From: an uncultured Oscillospiraceae bacterium
GTDB lineage: Bacteria; Bacillota; Clostridia; Oscillospirales; Ruminococcaceae
DNA: 64,000 nucleotides
Direction: 5' to 3'
Assembly: GCA_934446565.1 (NCBI GenBank)
Contig: CAKSEO010000008.1
Location: 1 to 64,000 of the forward strand
Shown: positions 16,257 through 24,607 of the stretch, piece by piece
Position numbering within the stretch: the stretch's first letter is position 1
Layout: each line of letters begins with the position of its first letter
Position numbers and translations under genes: made by a program
Notes under the pieces: model-generated
Seen by the model: the letters and a program-made list of their open reading frames with translations, nothing else
What the model was told of the DNA's origin: nothing
Database searches by the model: none

Positions 16257-17336
16257 TTATATTCCTCCATTCAGCACATCTTTCAGTGCTAAGATCAGTT
16301 GTTCCTGATCCTCGTGCGGGTGATAGCCGATGTGACCGACCCGCAGGAGCTTTTTCCCAAGCTCGCCGCCGTTTGGCGTGAGCGTCATTTCGTGTTTATA
16401 GCGCATTGCTTCATAGACCTCTCCGGCAGTCACTCCGCTGAATACCAGGGGAGTGAGCGCGTTGGACAGCGGGTATTCCGGGATAGTCACATGCGGCAGG
16501 GTGCGCGCCTGTGTGCGGAACCATTCCGCTTCTGTCTTGACTGCGTTCAGCCGGTTTTCTATGCCGCCCTCCTCATACTCTATATGGCGGAGCATTTCGT
16601 TGAGTTCATACAGCACCCTTACTGCCGGTGTGAACGGAGTCTGACCGCGTTCCTGATTCCTGAGGTGGTCGCTGAAATCAAAATACAGTGACGGCGGCGA
16701 GATCTTTCCGACGCGTTCGCGTATCGCGCGCTCGCTGAGAAGCACGAAGGACATTCCCGGTCCCAGCGCAAGACCTTTCTGTGAGCTGGTTATCAGGGCG
16801 TCTATGCCGTATTTTTCGACGTTTACATCGTCCGCAAGGAATGACGATATTGCGTCTACCACAAGGAGCATATTCTTTCTGCGGCAGAAGCCGGACAGCA
16901 TGTTGATGTCATAGAGCTGACCGGTGGATGTTTCATGTATATTCACCAGAAGTCCGGTGTAGGGTCTGTCTGAGTATTCTTCGAGCCTTTCGTTGGTGAG
17001 CGCCTCGCCGAAACTCAGCGAAAGCACATCGTGCGGTATGCCGTGGAGCTCGCATATCTGTGCAAATCTGTGACCGAACGACCCGCCGTCGATGACTAGC
17101 AGACGGTCGTCCTTGCTGAACAGATTGAATACGGTCGCTTCCATTGCGCCAGTTCCGGATGCGGTCAGGAACACTACCCTGCTGCTTTCGGGAGCATGCA
17201 TCTGCTTTTTCAGAAGATCTTCCGATTCCAGCATCATGGCAGAAAATTCCTTTGTCCGGAAATATGGTATCTGACCGGCGGCGGTCTTTAGGGTGAATGG
17301 GTACATCTCGACCGGGCCTACCGTAAATATTTTCAT
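16257..17336 (-). CDS. Class V aminotransferase (2-aminoethylphosphonate transaminase-like)
   Basis: A PLP enzyme of about 360 residues. It has the fold-type I class V layout: FTVGPVEMYPF at the N-terminus, FLTASGTGAMEA for phosphate binding, VNIHETSTGQLYDI, the PLP Asp in LLVVDAISSF, and the Schiff-base Lys in TSSQKGLALGPG. This matches 2-aminoethylphosphonate:pyruvate and serine:pyruvate transaminases. The next gene encodes a cytidylyltransferase-like protein, the pairing known from phosphonate-decorated glycans. The phosphonate-forming enzymes PepM and Ppd are not in the window. Two further in-frame ATGs lie at 17351 and 17345; the one at 17336 has a GGAG site nine bases upstream. Confidence 0.8.
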   Translation of the reverse strand: MKIFTVGPVEMYPFTLKTAAGQIPYFRTKEFSAMMLESEDLLKKQMHAPESSRVVFLTASGTGAMEATVFNLFSKDDRLLVIDGGSFGHRFAQICELHGIPHDVLSLSFGEALTNERLEEYSDRPYTGLLVNIHETSTGQLYDINMLSGFCRRKNMLLVVDAISSFLADDVNVEKYGIDALITSSQKGLALGPGMSFVLLSERAIRERVGKISPPSLYFDFSDHLRNQERGQTPFTPAVRVLYELNEMLRHIEYEEGGIENRLNAVKTEAEWFRTQARTLPHVTIPEYPLSNALTPLVFSGVTAGEVYEAMRYKHEMTLTPNGGELGKKLLRVGHIGYHPHEDQEQLILALKDVLNGGI

Positions 17337-17359
17337 TTGGCTCATCTCCATTTATGATG

Positions 17360-18106
17360 TCAGCGTTTAAGTATCGCGTACCAGCGGTCGCTGTCCTTGT
17401 ATCTGGTGCCGTTTACCTCCGGCGGGAAATACGCCTGCTCTGTGAAGCGGAAGCCTTGCTTTGTGAATATGCTGTATAGCTCAACGTATTCTTCAGCGGT
17501 TCTGTATATTGCGCTGTAATCGCTGTTCAGCTGGTCGGAGTGTATCTGATCCAGCGTCAGGCGGGTACCCAATCCGACGGCGTCGCCGACGTACATGACA
17601 CATTTGTCGTTCAGCAGACCGGCTAATCTGGTCAGGCATTTTACAAGCTCGGTATCGTTTATATACATACAAACTCCAAGCAGTACCACACAGTCAAATT
17701 TGCCGCCGAAAAAGCTGTCGGGCTTATTCATCAGTTCACTGAATGACGCGCATACATATTGAGCTTGCATATATGCGGATGTTCTTTTTTCTGCGGCGGC
17801 GATCATCTCCGGAGCGAAATCCGCACCAAGATACCTCCCGCATAACGGAAGCGCCATTTCAGCAAATCGTCCCATGCCGCATCCTATATCCAGTACCGCG
17901 CTGTTTTTTGTCAGACCAAGCTTAGGGATTATGTACTCCCGGTCAAAACGGCTTCGTGTGTCAGTTTGCCCGGGATTCTGCTCACCGTTCACTACTGCTG
18001 ACAGGGGATTTTTCATTGTTGAGGAAAGCGCGGCGCGCTTGTTGTAAAAATCGCGTACTTCCTGCTCGTTGATCTCTGTTTTTTCCCCATATATTCTGTT
18101 GCTCAT
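17360..18106 (-). CDS. Class I SAM-dependent methyltransferase
   Basis: A 248-residue methyltransferase. The SAM loop is VLDIGCGMGRFAEMA, preceded by the segment KNSAVLDI, with GADFAPEMI after it and the motif IV strand DCVVLLGVCMYI. The N-terminal 60 residues contain FYNKRAALSSTM, a lid seen in small-molecule methyltransferases. The target is unknown; an N- or O-methylation of a sugar or amino ligand fits the operon. It is 12 bp downstream of a second, unrelated methyltransferase, with a GGAGG ribosome binding site. Confidence 0.88.
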   Translation of the reverse strand: MSNRIYGEKTEINEQEVRDFYNKRAALSSTMKNPLSAVVNGEQNPGQTDTRSRFDREYIIPKLGLTKNSAVLDIGCGMGRFAEMALPLCGRYLGADFAPEMIAAAEKRTSAYMQAQYVCASFSELMNKPDSFFGGKFDCVVLLGVCMYINDTELVKCLTRLAGLLNDKCVMYVGDAVGLGTRLTLDQIHSDQLNSDYSAIYRTAEEYVELYSIFTKQGFRFTEQAYFPPEVNGTRYKDSDRWYAILKR

Positions 18107-18118
18107 TTCAGCCTCCGT

Positions 18119-18877
18119 TTAAGCCTTTCCTATAAAGCAGACCGTGTTGTTGGGTATAACTATCACGCCGTTTTGCTGGTGCTGTTCAAAGAATGCTTCC
18201 AGCGCTGTGCGGTAATCGTTGAATTCGGGGTCTCCGGATTTGGGAGCATAGCTTCTTGATATGCGATTGCCGATAAACCGTTCTTTCGTAAACATGAGGT
18301 CATTCGGGTAGATTTTCCTGTGGCTGTTGGTCAGATAATTCTCTGATATCACTTTATATTTCTCGTCGCTTACGCTGAACTGTTCGTTATTTTTAAACAA
18401 CGAGCGGTACTTTTCGCAGTATTTCATATTCAGCTCATGAAGTCTTTGGACTGTCGACGATTTTTTATCTGTTAAATTCCAAACGATCATGACCTTACCA
18501 TCGGGGCGGAGAATCCTCCTGCATTCTTTGCGGAAGTCCTCCTGCTGGAACCAGTGGAACGATTCGGCGGCGGTTATCAGGGACACACTGCCGTCAGGAA
18601 GCCCGGTGTGTTCAGCGGGGGCGCTTATTATCTCGGCGCCCGGGGCTGTTTCGGCTATCCTGGAGCGCATGTCTGCGTTCGGCTCTACTGCCGCTACACG
18701 ACAACCAAGCGCCATGAGCTGCCCGGTGAAAATACCGGTTCCGGCTCCTATGTCCGCTATCAGGCTGTCCGGGGTGAGGGATGTTTCGCGCCGGATAAGC
18801 TCCAGCGCTCCCTGTGCATACCGCGGACGGCACTGCATATATACTTCAGCTTTTCCGCTGAAAACATTTTCGTTCAT
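18119..18877 (-). CDS. Class I SAM-dependent methyltransferase (Methyltransf_11-like)
   Basis: A 252-residue methyltransferase with SAM loop IADIGAGTGIFTGQL, VAAVEPNADMR, ISAPAEHTGLPDGS and the SFHWF motif typical of UbiE/Tam-like small-molecule methyltransferases. The first gene codons overlap the stop of the upstream Fe-S gene by 4 bp (ATGA). The C-terminal region (about 150-252) is divergent and carries FIGNRISRSYAPKSG, also seen in Tam-type enzymes. The substrate is unknown. It is one of three methyltransferases in this operon. Confidence 0.88.
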   Translation of the reverse strand: MNENVFSGKAEVYMQCRPRYAQGALELIRRETSLTPDSLIADIGAGTGIFTGQLMALGCRVAAVEPNADMRSRIAETAPGAEIISAPAEHTGLPDGSVSLITAAESFHWFQQEDFRKECRRILRPDGKVMIVWNLTDKKSSTVQRLHELNMKYCEKYRSLFKNNEQFSVSDEKYKVISENYLTNSHRKIYPNDLMFTKERFIGNRISRSYAPKSGDPEFNDYRTALEAFFEQHQQNGVIVIPNNTVCFIGKA

Positions 18878-20088
18878 TTTTGTCCCTTTCGGTGCGCCTG
18901 CTTTTTCAGGTATTTTCTTACTACCTGACGATTAGTGCCGTAGATGTATTTTTTGATAAGCAGCTTCAGCGGAGGACGGCGCATCCACTTCCGTTTTATC
19001 TGCTTGAATCCCATTTTGTCTAAATCGCTGAGGAACTCCTCACGGCGTTCGTTCATAGCAATCGGGTCCCGCATGCGGTTCGCGTATTTTACCACGGTGT
19101 CCATATCCAGTTCCTGCGTGGTCATCTGCCGCTTTGCAAGCTCGACGGCGGCTCTGCCTTTTTCCGTACTCGGTATCATTACAGAGGAGCCGTGATTGTC
19201 GTTGTAAAGCTCCGGGCAGAATATATGCACGCCCCACAGATCTCCCAGCGTGATGTCTGAGCAGCGGCGGGATGTGGTGTACCTGCACTCATAGCAGGAC
19301 GGCCGTGACATTACATGCTGCATCCAGATATCAAAGAACGGATTCACCCAGCGGTCAATAGTGATGTGCTTTCCGTTTTCAAAGGTCAGCGACATGACGT
19401 TGTAGTCCCACCTGCCGCCGTCCTTGTCGCGGTAATCGAGAGTTTTCACGCGGCTTGAGTGCTTCTCCTCCATGTACTGAACGAAGCTGTTTTTGTATTT
19501 CGGAGAGGGTACGCCCTCGCATATAACGTCTATGGTCAGCAGCTCCGGGTATTCCTTGTCTCGCAGAAAGGCTCTGAGCCCCGCTATCTGGCATGGAGTG
19601 CCGGTAAAGACGACCTTTCTTCCCTCGGCAAGGAACCTCTTGCAGTCAGCGTATGCCGTACCTATCCGGCTCTGGTCGTACTTTGATTTGCGGAGCATAT
19701 CGAGGTCGGAGAGGTCGGTTATATACCTGTGCTCGGTCGTAAGTTTTTCCGTCTGAGCGGCGCCGAAAACCGCGTAGGAGCCTCCCGTACACCAAGCCTT
19801 GACGAGCGCGGTGAATGCGCCGCCGGACGTACTCTTTTCAAGCACCTCGCGGTCGTTGACGTATCCGCCGGTAACGCGTTCAACTTTAGGGTGAAGCAGG
19901 TCTTTCGTCATTGGACACACAGCACGGCAAAGTCCGCAGTTCACGCACTTTTCGCGGTCGATGACGGGATACGCGAAGCCCTCGGCGTCGTACTCCATGT
20001 GCATTGCGCCCTTTCCGCAGACCTGAACACAGGCAGAACAGCCGGTGCAGCTCGCCCTGCGGCTGGTATCAAGGTATGTATCTGTCAA
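18874..20088 (-). CDS. 4Fe-4S ferredoxin / coenzyme F420 hydrogenase beta-subunit family protein
   Basis: A 404-residue protein. The N-terminus has two 4Fe-4S clusters in ferredoxin style (SCTGCSACVQVCGKGA and KCVNCGLCRAVCP). The rest is the F420 hydrogenase/dehydrogenase beta-subunit C-terminal domain (STSGGAFTAL, FTGTPCQIAGL, PSCYECRYTTSRRCSDITLG with extra Cys). Proteins of this type pair with polysaccharide pyruvyltransferases in many gut bacteria. The electron-transfer reaction they perform on glycans is not established. It overlaps the upstream pyruvyltransferase gene by 4 bp, which supports a joint function. Confidence 0.9.
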   Translation of the reverse strand: MTDTYLDTSRRASCTGCSACVQVCGKGAMHMEYDAEGFAYPVIDREKCVNCGLCRAVCPMTKDLLHPKVERVTGGYVNDREVLEKSTSGGAFTALVKAWCTGGSYAVFGAAQTEKLTTEHRYITDLSDLDMLRKSKYDQSRIGTAYADCKRFLAEGRKVVFTGTPCQIAGLRAFLRDKEYPELLTIDVICEGVPSPKYKNSFVQYMEEKHSSRVKTLDYRDKDGGRWDYNVMSLTFENGKHITIDRWVNPFFDIWMQHVMSRPSCYECRYTTSRRCSDITLGDLWGVHIFCPELYNDNHGSSVMIPSTEKGRAAVELAKRQMTTQELDMDTVVKYANRMRDPIAMNERREEFLSDLDKMGFKQIKRKWMRRPPLKLLIKKYIYGTNRQVVRKYLKKQAHRKGQK

Positions 20089-21188
20089 AGCTCAAGCGCT
20101 CCCTTCAGGTAATCCAGCGATTTTTCGCGTTCGGCGTGGAATCTTTCCCACACACGGTCGTAGTCGATGGAAGGCAATTCCTGAACATCGCTTCCGGAGA
20201 CTAGGCGTTCCGGTATTCCGGCGGTTTCAAGAACATTTTCGATTTTATTTGAGCATGCAGGACGTGTGAACACATACAGGTCACGCCGGAACTGCATGGC
20301 GAAGATCGCTCCGTGGAACGAGTTTGTCACAACGCATTCAGCGTGCTTTGTCAGACCGAGGAACTCGTCAACGCCCGTGTCGTATGCCATTTTGTGCTTG
20401 TAGAAATTCTGGATTCGCAGACTTATTTCAACTACTTTTGCGCCGCGCTTTTTAGCAATGCGGTCGGCAAAGTCCAGGAGGTCCTTGTCGTAACGGCGGG
20501 AATATACCAGGATATACGGCTTGTTTATCTTCGGCTCGGTAAGTATCTTCTCGTAATCCTCGCTGTCAAGCAGCAGCGTGGGGTCAAGGGTCTGGGTTAT
20601 CGGCTTTTCGGTGCAGTCCTGGATTATTCCCGTGCCCTCTTTCTCGCGGAGCGAAATGCTGCGGAAGTTGCCGAGGAGTCTTGTTAGCTCTGCGCGGTCG
20701 CTTTCCTTGAATGCATATCCTCCGGTGCTGGGGGAGTAGGTCAGGTTGTGCTTGCCGTGCATGCAGTCGTAGTCCGCGAAGAATCCCTTATCAAAACCCT
20801 TGGTTTCTTCTATATCCCAGACTGTGTCGCTGCCGCAGATATAACCGTCGAAATCCAGCTCGTTGAAGTTCTCCGACGTATAAAGCTTAGAGGTTTTGCG
20901 GTAGTTCTTTTCCCAGAATGAATCGAATTTCCGGTTAGCGCGGTGTATGGCGGGATAACTCAGACGGCAGCCAAGACGCGACAGGAATCGGCTGTCCTGC
21001 ATGCTTTTCAGGGGATCGTCTATATCGGTGAGAAGCAGCGGGTCGGTGCGGTAATCAACAACGGTATTATCAACGCCCAGCTTGTTCAATGCCTGCTGAA
21101 GCGCATAGCACTGGAGCATAGCGCCGAAATTCACGAAATTGTAGTATTTCGTCTGTGTTACTATGCCGTATCTGCGTTTTGTTTCCAT
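20085..21188 (-). CDS. Polysaccharide pyruvyl transferase family protein
   Basis: A 367-residue protein of the CsaB/WcaK-type family that adds pyruvate ketals to surface glycans. Features: YGIVTQTKYYNFVNFGAMLQ at the N-terminus, YICGSDTVWDI, the SLREKEGT region, DPTLLLDSEDY, and the C-terminal nucleotide-type site VVTNSFHGAIFAMQF. The SFHG motif is the best family signature. It sits between the CDP-glycerol-type transferase (11 bp away) and the Fe-S protein (4-bp overlap). The ribosome binding site GGAGGAGCTT is strong. The acceptor glycan is unknown. Confidence 0.9.
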   Translation of the reverse strand: METKRRYGIVTQTKYYNFVNFGAMLQCYALQQALNKLGVDNTVVDYRTDPLLLTDIDDPLKSMQDSRFLSRLGCRLSYPAIHRANRKFDSFWEKNYRKTSKLYTSENFNELDFDGYICGSDTVWDIEETKGFDKGFFADYDCMHGKHNLTYSPSTGGYAFKESDRAELTRLLGNFRSISLREKEGTGIIQDCTEKPITQTLDPTLLLDSEDYEKILTEPKINKPYILVYSRRYDKDLLDFADRIAKKRGAKVVEISLRIQNFYKHKMAYDTGVDEFLGLTKHAECVVTNSFHGAIFAMQFRRDLYVFTRPACSNKIENVLETAGIPERLVSGSDVQELPSIDYDRVWERFHAEREKSLDYLKGALEL

Positions 21189-21199
21189 AAGCTCCTCCG

Positions 21200-22654
21200 T
21201 CAGTCGCCGAGCACCTGCGATTTTATCATACGGTGGATCTTTGCACCGTTAGATACATAGTCGGCGCCGGGACGCTCCATATGCTTCTTGGGGCTGGAGT
21301 TTATCCACTCTTCAAGAATGGCGCGGTCATTTCCTGTGATGTCCTGATACAGCACAGGCAGACCGAGCTGTTCAAACTGGGTGCAGACTGAACTTATATC
21401 GCCGTATATCATATCGCTGAGATAAATAGCCTTGAGCGTATCAGGGGTGTCGTCAAATATCCCGCTGCCGTCTGTGATAAAGCGGTTTTTGATGCTCATA
21501 TAGCCGTTCATCAGAGCGGGCGTCATGCTGTGCATAGTGCTTTCCATGAGGGGATGAGGGCGCCAGAGCAGCGCGCAGTCATTTCGTTCCCGGAAGAAGT
21601 TTAATACCGTCTGTATCTTGTTGAGGTACTGGTCCGGAGAATTCAGCAGACCAGTAAGGCTGGTGTTGTAGAATACGACTTTTTTGCCTTCCGTCTTTTT
21701 GAGCCATTCTTCGGGAACCCCGGTATTCTCGGCAGTGAGGGACAGCATCTTGTCTATCTTGGGAGAACCGGCTACGATAAACTTTTTCTCCGCTTCTTTT
21801 CTGGTGAGGATATCTCCACCAAAACGTGAAACAAATGTTTTGATATGCAGGTCGCGCATATAATCCGCCAATGTGACAACGCGGTCAAGATTTCTTACAG
21901 AGGGCGGTACACAGAAAGGAGTGCGCTTCTTTACCTCTGCCGCGTCCTGAGGGTCGAACGGCTTCCAGACAAAGTATGGAACGTACACCAGCATATCTGT
22001 GTACTTTTTCAGTTCTCCGGAATAAAAGCGTGGGTCAACGCTGGTGACAAAGTTTTCGCCGTCGTAGGGGTTGTGTATGTATATGATATCTGGATGTCTT
22101 TCCTCAAGGTCGTAGTTCTCGTAATGCACAACGGGAACGTCCGCCGGGAATTCCCTGCCCTCATAATGGAAGTCACCGAAGCTGTGGTCGGGATTCCGGT
22201 CGTAGTATGGTATGGGGACAACATATGCGTCGCAGTCCGGGTCGGCTGACGCTTCACGCCAGATGGATTCAAGAGAATCCCACATGCTGGACTTATAGGG
22301 CATGAAAAGTATCTCTAATTTGACTTTTATATCATTTTTCAAGCTTTTCTCAGCATTGTTTAATTTTTCTTCTAAAAAAGAAAACGCCTTGTTTCCGGTC
22401 ATATCGGCAATAATGCCCTCATGAACCTGATACAAAGCCTCGCAGTATTTTTCCAGATATTTCACCGCCGCTGTACCGTCGCCCTCGAGGTCGTCAATAG
22501 TTGTGCCGATATCAACCGCTGCGTCCTGGCACTGAGCCATGAGAGCAAGCGCTTCCTCATGTGAGCCGCAGGTCATGAGTTTCTTTATTTCGCGGTGCGC
22601 CTCGTGGAGAGAGTCGAATATTTCAAGTAGCAGTTTTTTATGTGCTTTTCTCAT
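21200..22654 (-). CDS. CDP-glycerol glycerophosphotransferase-like protein
   Basis: A protein of 484 residues. The N-terminal 110 residues are predicted coiled coil or helical. The rest resembles the TagF/TagB GT-B fold: ILFMPYKSSMWDSLESIW, VHYENYDLEERHPDIIYIHN, VFYNTSLTGLL, CALLWRPHPL and DMIYGDISSVCTQF. Such enzymes transfer phospho-ligands from CDP-carriers to wall or flagellar glycans. In Clostridioides difficile a homologous type of protein acts in phospho-N-methylthreonine modification of flagellin. It is the first gene of the operon, about 130 bp downstream of flagellin. ATG at 22654 with AGGTGAT upstream is preferred over GTG at 22663. Confidence 0.82.
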   Translation of the reverse strand: MRKAHKKLLLEIFDSLHEAHREIKKLMTCGSHEEALALMAQCQDAAVDIGTTIDDLEGDGTAAVKYLEKYCEALYQVHEGIIADMTGNKAFSFLEEKLNNAEKSLKNDIKVKLEILFMPYKSSMWDSLESIWREASADPDCDAYVVPIPYYDRNPDHSFGDFHYEGREFPADVPVVHYENYDLEERHPDIIYIHNPYDGENFVTSVDPRFYSGELKKYTDMLVYVPYFVWKPFDPQDAAEVKKRTPFCVPPSVRNLDRVVTLADYMRDLHIKTFVSRFGGDILTRKEAEKKFIVAGSPKIDKMLSLTAENTGVPEEWLKKTEGKKVVFYNTSLTGLLNSPDQYLNKIQTVLNFFRERNDCALLWRPHPLMESTMHSMTPALMNGYMSIKNRFITDGSGIFDDTPDTLKAIYLSDMIYGDISSVCTQFEQLGLPVLYQDITGNDRAILEEWINSSPKKHMERPGADYVSNGAKIHRMIKSQVLGD

Positions 22655-22681
22655 TTTTATCACCTGTATAATAACACAAAA

Positions 22682-22710
22682 CAGCCCCCCGGAGAGACCC
22701 CGAGGGGCTG
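22682..22710 (-). terminator. Flagellin terminator
   Basis: CAGCCCC (22682-22688) pairs with GGGGCTG (22704-22710). On the minus strand it is followed by TTTTGTGTTATT, an imperfect U-tract. It lies between flagellin and the modification operon. Its moderate quality leaves room for read-through from the flagellin promoter, and I see no good separate sigma-A or SigD promoter for the downstream operon. Confidence 0.75.
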
Positions 22711-22780
22711 AAATGCTATTTCGCTGTCAAAACAGCGCCGTTATGCTGCATTCAGGCAGCCTTCGTCAATCCGTAAGGGA

Positions 22781-24211
22781 TTAGCCGAGGAGCTGGAGAA
22801 TGGACTGCGGCTGCTGATTTGCCTGAGCCAGCATGGACTGAGCTGCCTGCTGAAGAATGTTGTACTTGGTGTAGTTGAGCATCTCAGAAGCCATATCTGT
22901 ATCACGGATAGTGGACTCTGCGTCAGTCAGGTTCTCGTTAGTGGTGGTCAGGTTCTCGATCTTGTGCTCCATTCTGTTCTGGATAGAACCGAAGGTTGCA
23001 CGAACCATGGAAGTCTTGTTGATAGCGTTGTCGATCTTGTCGATTGCAGCGTTAGCGTCTTCCTGGGTTGCGAGAGAGAGCTGGTCAGTGCCAAGGCCTC
23101 TTGCAGAGATATCGAGGTCAGCCTTGAGCTCGCCGATACCGCTGGTTACATAGGAGAAGTTGAAGTCAACTGCGTCCTTGGAACGAGCGCCTACCTGCAG
23201 TGTGATGCTGTCAGCGTAGGTCAGGTTAGCGGAGCCGTGCTGATAAGAGTTAGGAGTGGAAACGCCGTTGGATACATCGATCTGACCAACAGGCTTTTTA
23301 TCGAGATTACCAACTACGCCAGCAGTTACTGTGTAAACCTGCTTCAGGTTGATGGATGTAGCGGTAACGGTTACCTTAGCGCCATCGATTGTTGTTACCT
23401 GCGCGCCCTTTGCATCGTACAGAGTAGCAGCAGCACCATTGTTAGCAACGGTGTAGTTCTTACCGTTAATGGTAACAGTTGTGGTATCCTTATTGATAGC
23501 GTATGTGGTATCGGCGGTGATCTTACCGTTAACCTTTCCAGCTGTAATCTTCAGAGAAGCAGTGTAGGAAGTGTTGCCGATAGTGGTCTTGCCATTGAGT
23601 GCGCCAGCCTTAACCTTCAGGTTAACGCCGTCTACGTTGATGGTACCGTTTGCGCTGGAATCGATGGAGCCTGCAACTCTGCCGCTGTAGGTCATTGTAC
23701 CAGCAGGATCAGCGTTCTGGGTGTAAGTGATGGAGGGGTGAGTAGCAACCTGATTGTTGTTGTTAACGATGGTGCCATCAGCCATTGTACCGCCGTTCAG
23801 AGCAACTCTGCCGTTGAAGTCGGTATCAGCGATCTGGTTCAGTTCGTCGTTCAGCTGATCGAACTCGAGCTGGATAGCGTCACGGTCGGTGGTGTTGTCG
23901 TATGTACCGTTAGAAGACTCGGAAGCCAGCTCCTTCATTCTCTGAAGGATGGAGTGTGTTTCCTGAGCAGCGCCCTCATAGGTCTGGATCATGGAGATAC
24001 CATCCTGAGCGTTTCTCTTAGCCTGGCCAAGACCGCGGATCTGAGATCTCATCTTCTCAGAAATAGCAAGACCTGCAGCGTCGTCGCCAGCGCGGTTGAT
24101 TCTGTAACCAGAAGAAAGCTTTTCAGAAGACTTCTTCAGACCAGATACGTTTGTGTTCAGCTTGTTGTACGCGTTGAGAGCGTTTAAGTTGTGCTGTACT
24201 ACCATTCCCAT
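22781..24211 (-). CDS. fliC: Flagellin
   Basis: A 476-residue filament subunit, exported by the flagellar type III system. The conserved N-terminal D0/D1 part (about 1-145) starts MGMVVQHNLNALNAYNKL and contains SGYRINRAGDDAAGLAISEK and the SigD-type GISMIQTYEGAAQET region. The conserved C-terminal part (about 390-476) ends ILQQAAQSMLAQANQQ plus a short tail. Between them is a 240-residue Thr/Val/Gly/Asn-rich variable domain likely exposed on the filament. A perfect SigD promoter and an AAGGAGGAT ribosome binding site precede it. The adjacent modification operon may glycosylate its Ser/Thr residues; this is inferred. Confidence 0.98.
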   Translation of the reverse strand: MGMVVQHNLNALNAYNKLNTNVSGLKKSSEKLSSGYRINRAGDDAAGLAISEKMRSQIRGLGQAKRNAQDGISMIQTYEGAAQETHSILQRMKELASESSNGTYDNTTDRDAIQLEFDQLNDELNQIADTDFNGRVALNGGTMADGTIVNNNNQVATHPSITYTQNADPAGTMTYSGRVAGSIDSSANGTINVDGVNLKVKAGALNGKTTIGNTSYTASLKITAGKVNGKITADTTYAINKDTTTVTINGKNYTVANNGAAATLYDAKGAQVTTIDGAKVTVTATSINLKQVYTVTAGVVGNLDKKPVGQIDVSNGVSTPNSYQHGSANLTYADSITLQVGARSKDAVDFNFSYVTSGIGELKADLDISARGLGTDQLSLATQEDANAAIDKIDNAINKTSMVRATFGSIQNRMEHKIENLTTTNENLTDAESTIRDTDMASEMLNYTKYNILQQAAQSMLAQANQQPQSILQLLG

Positions 24212-24351
24212 AGTAATATCCTCCTTGAATTTACGCGCCTCTATATCGGAATCATTCCTGTGAGGCGGTTGGTTAAAGTAATAATTTCCCGTTTGTCCTT
24301 ATGTACACTTGGACCTCCGGAATTTTTAGCTTTTCAGCTATCACGTATATT

Positions 24352-24378
24352 ATATCGGCTGTTTGTTTCAGAACTTTA
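24352..24378 (-). promoter_or_regulatory. SigD (sigma-28) promoter of flagellin
   Basis: On the minus strand TAAA (24375-24378), 15 nt, then GCCGATAT (24352-24359) matches the sigma-28 consensus exactly. The start site would be near 24345, giving a leader of about 135 nt before flagellin. The rest of 24212-24607, apart from this and the aspartokinase promoter, is AT-rich and I find no other gene in it. Confidence 0.95.
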
Positions 24379-24513
24379 GCGTTTTTAGAAAAATTTTTTT
24401 GTTTTTTTAGAATTTTTTTGTTACATGTTCCGGTATATTAAATTGATTTCTAATATTTAATAAGGAAAGCTACCGCTGTATAACGGTTTTTTTGAAATTT
24501 AGCGGTCAACATA

Positions 24514-24542
24514 TTGCAATTTGCTGCGAAATGTGGTATGAT
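24514..24542 (+). promoter_or_regulatory. Sigma-A promoter of the aspartokinase gene
   Basis: TTGCAA (24514-24519) and TATGAT (24537-24542) are 17 nt apart. The leader is only about 60 nt, so there is no space for a lysine riboswitch. Confidence 0.8.
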
Positions 24543-24607
24543 TAAAATATATATGTGTATCTAAAGGCACAAATTTATATATATTTACATAAGAAAGGGT
24601 CAACACT

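Noticed and set aside
22964..24187. A 407-codon open frame antisense to flagellin.
   Set aside because: It is a shadow of a strongly biased gene. It has Cys/Ser/Val-rich nonsense composition, no ribosome binding site and no domain.
24543..24607. Possible lysine riboswitch before aspartokinase.
   Set aside because: The leader of about 60 nt is far too short for that aptamer.
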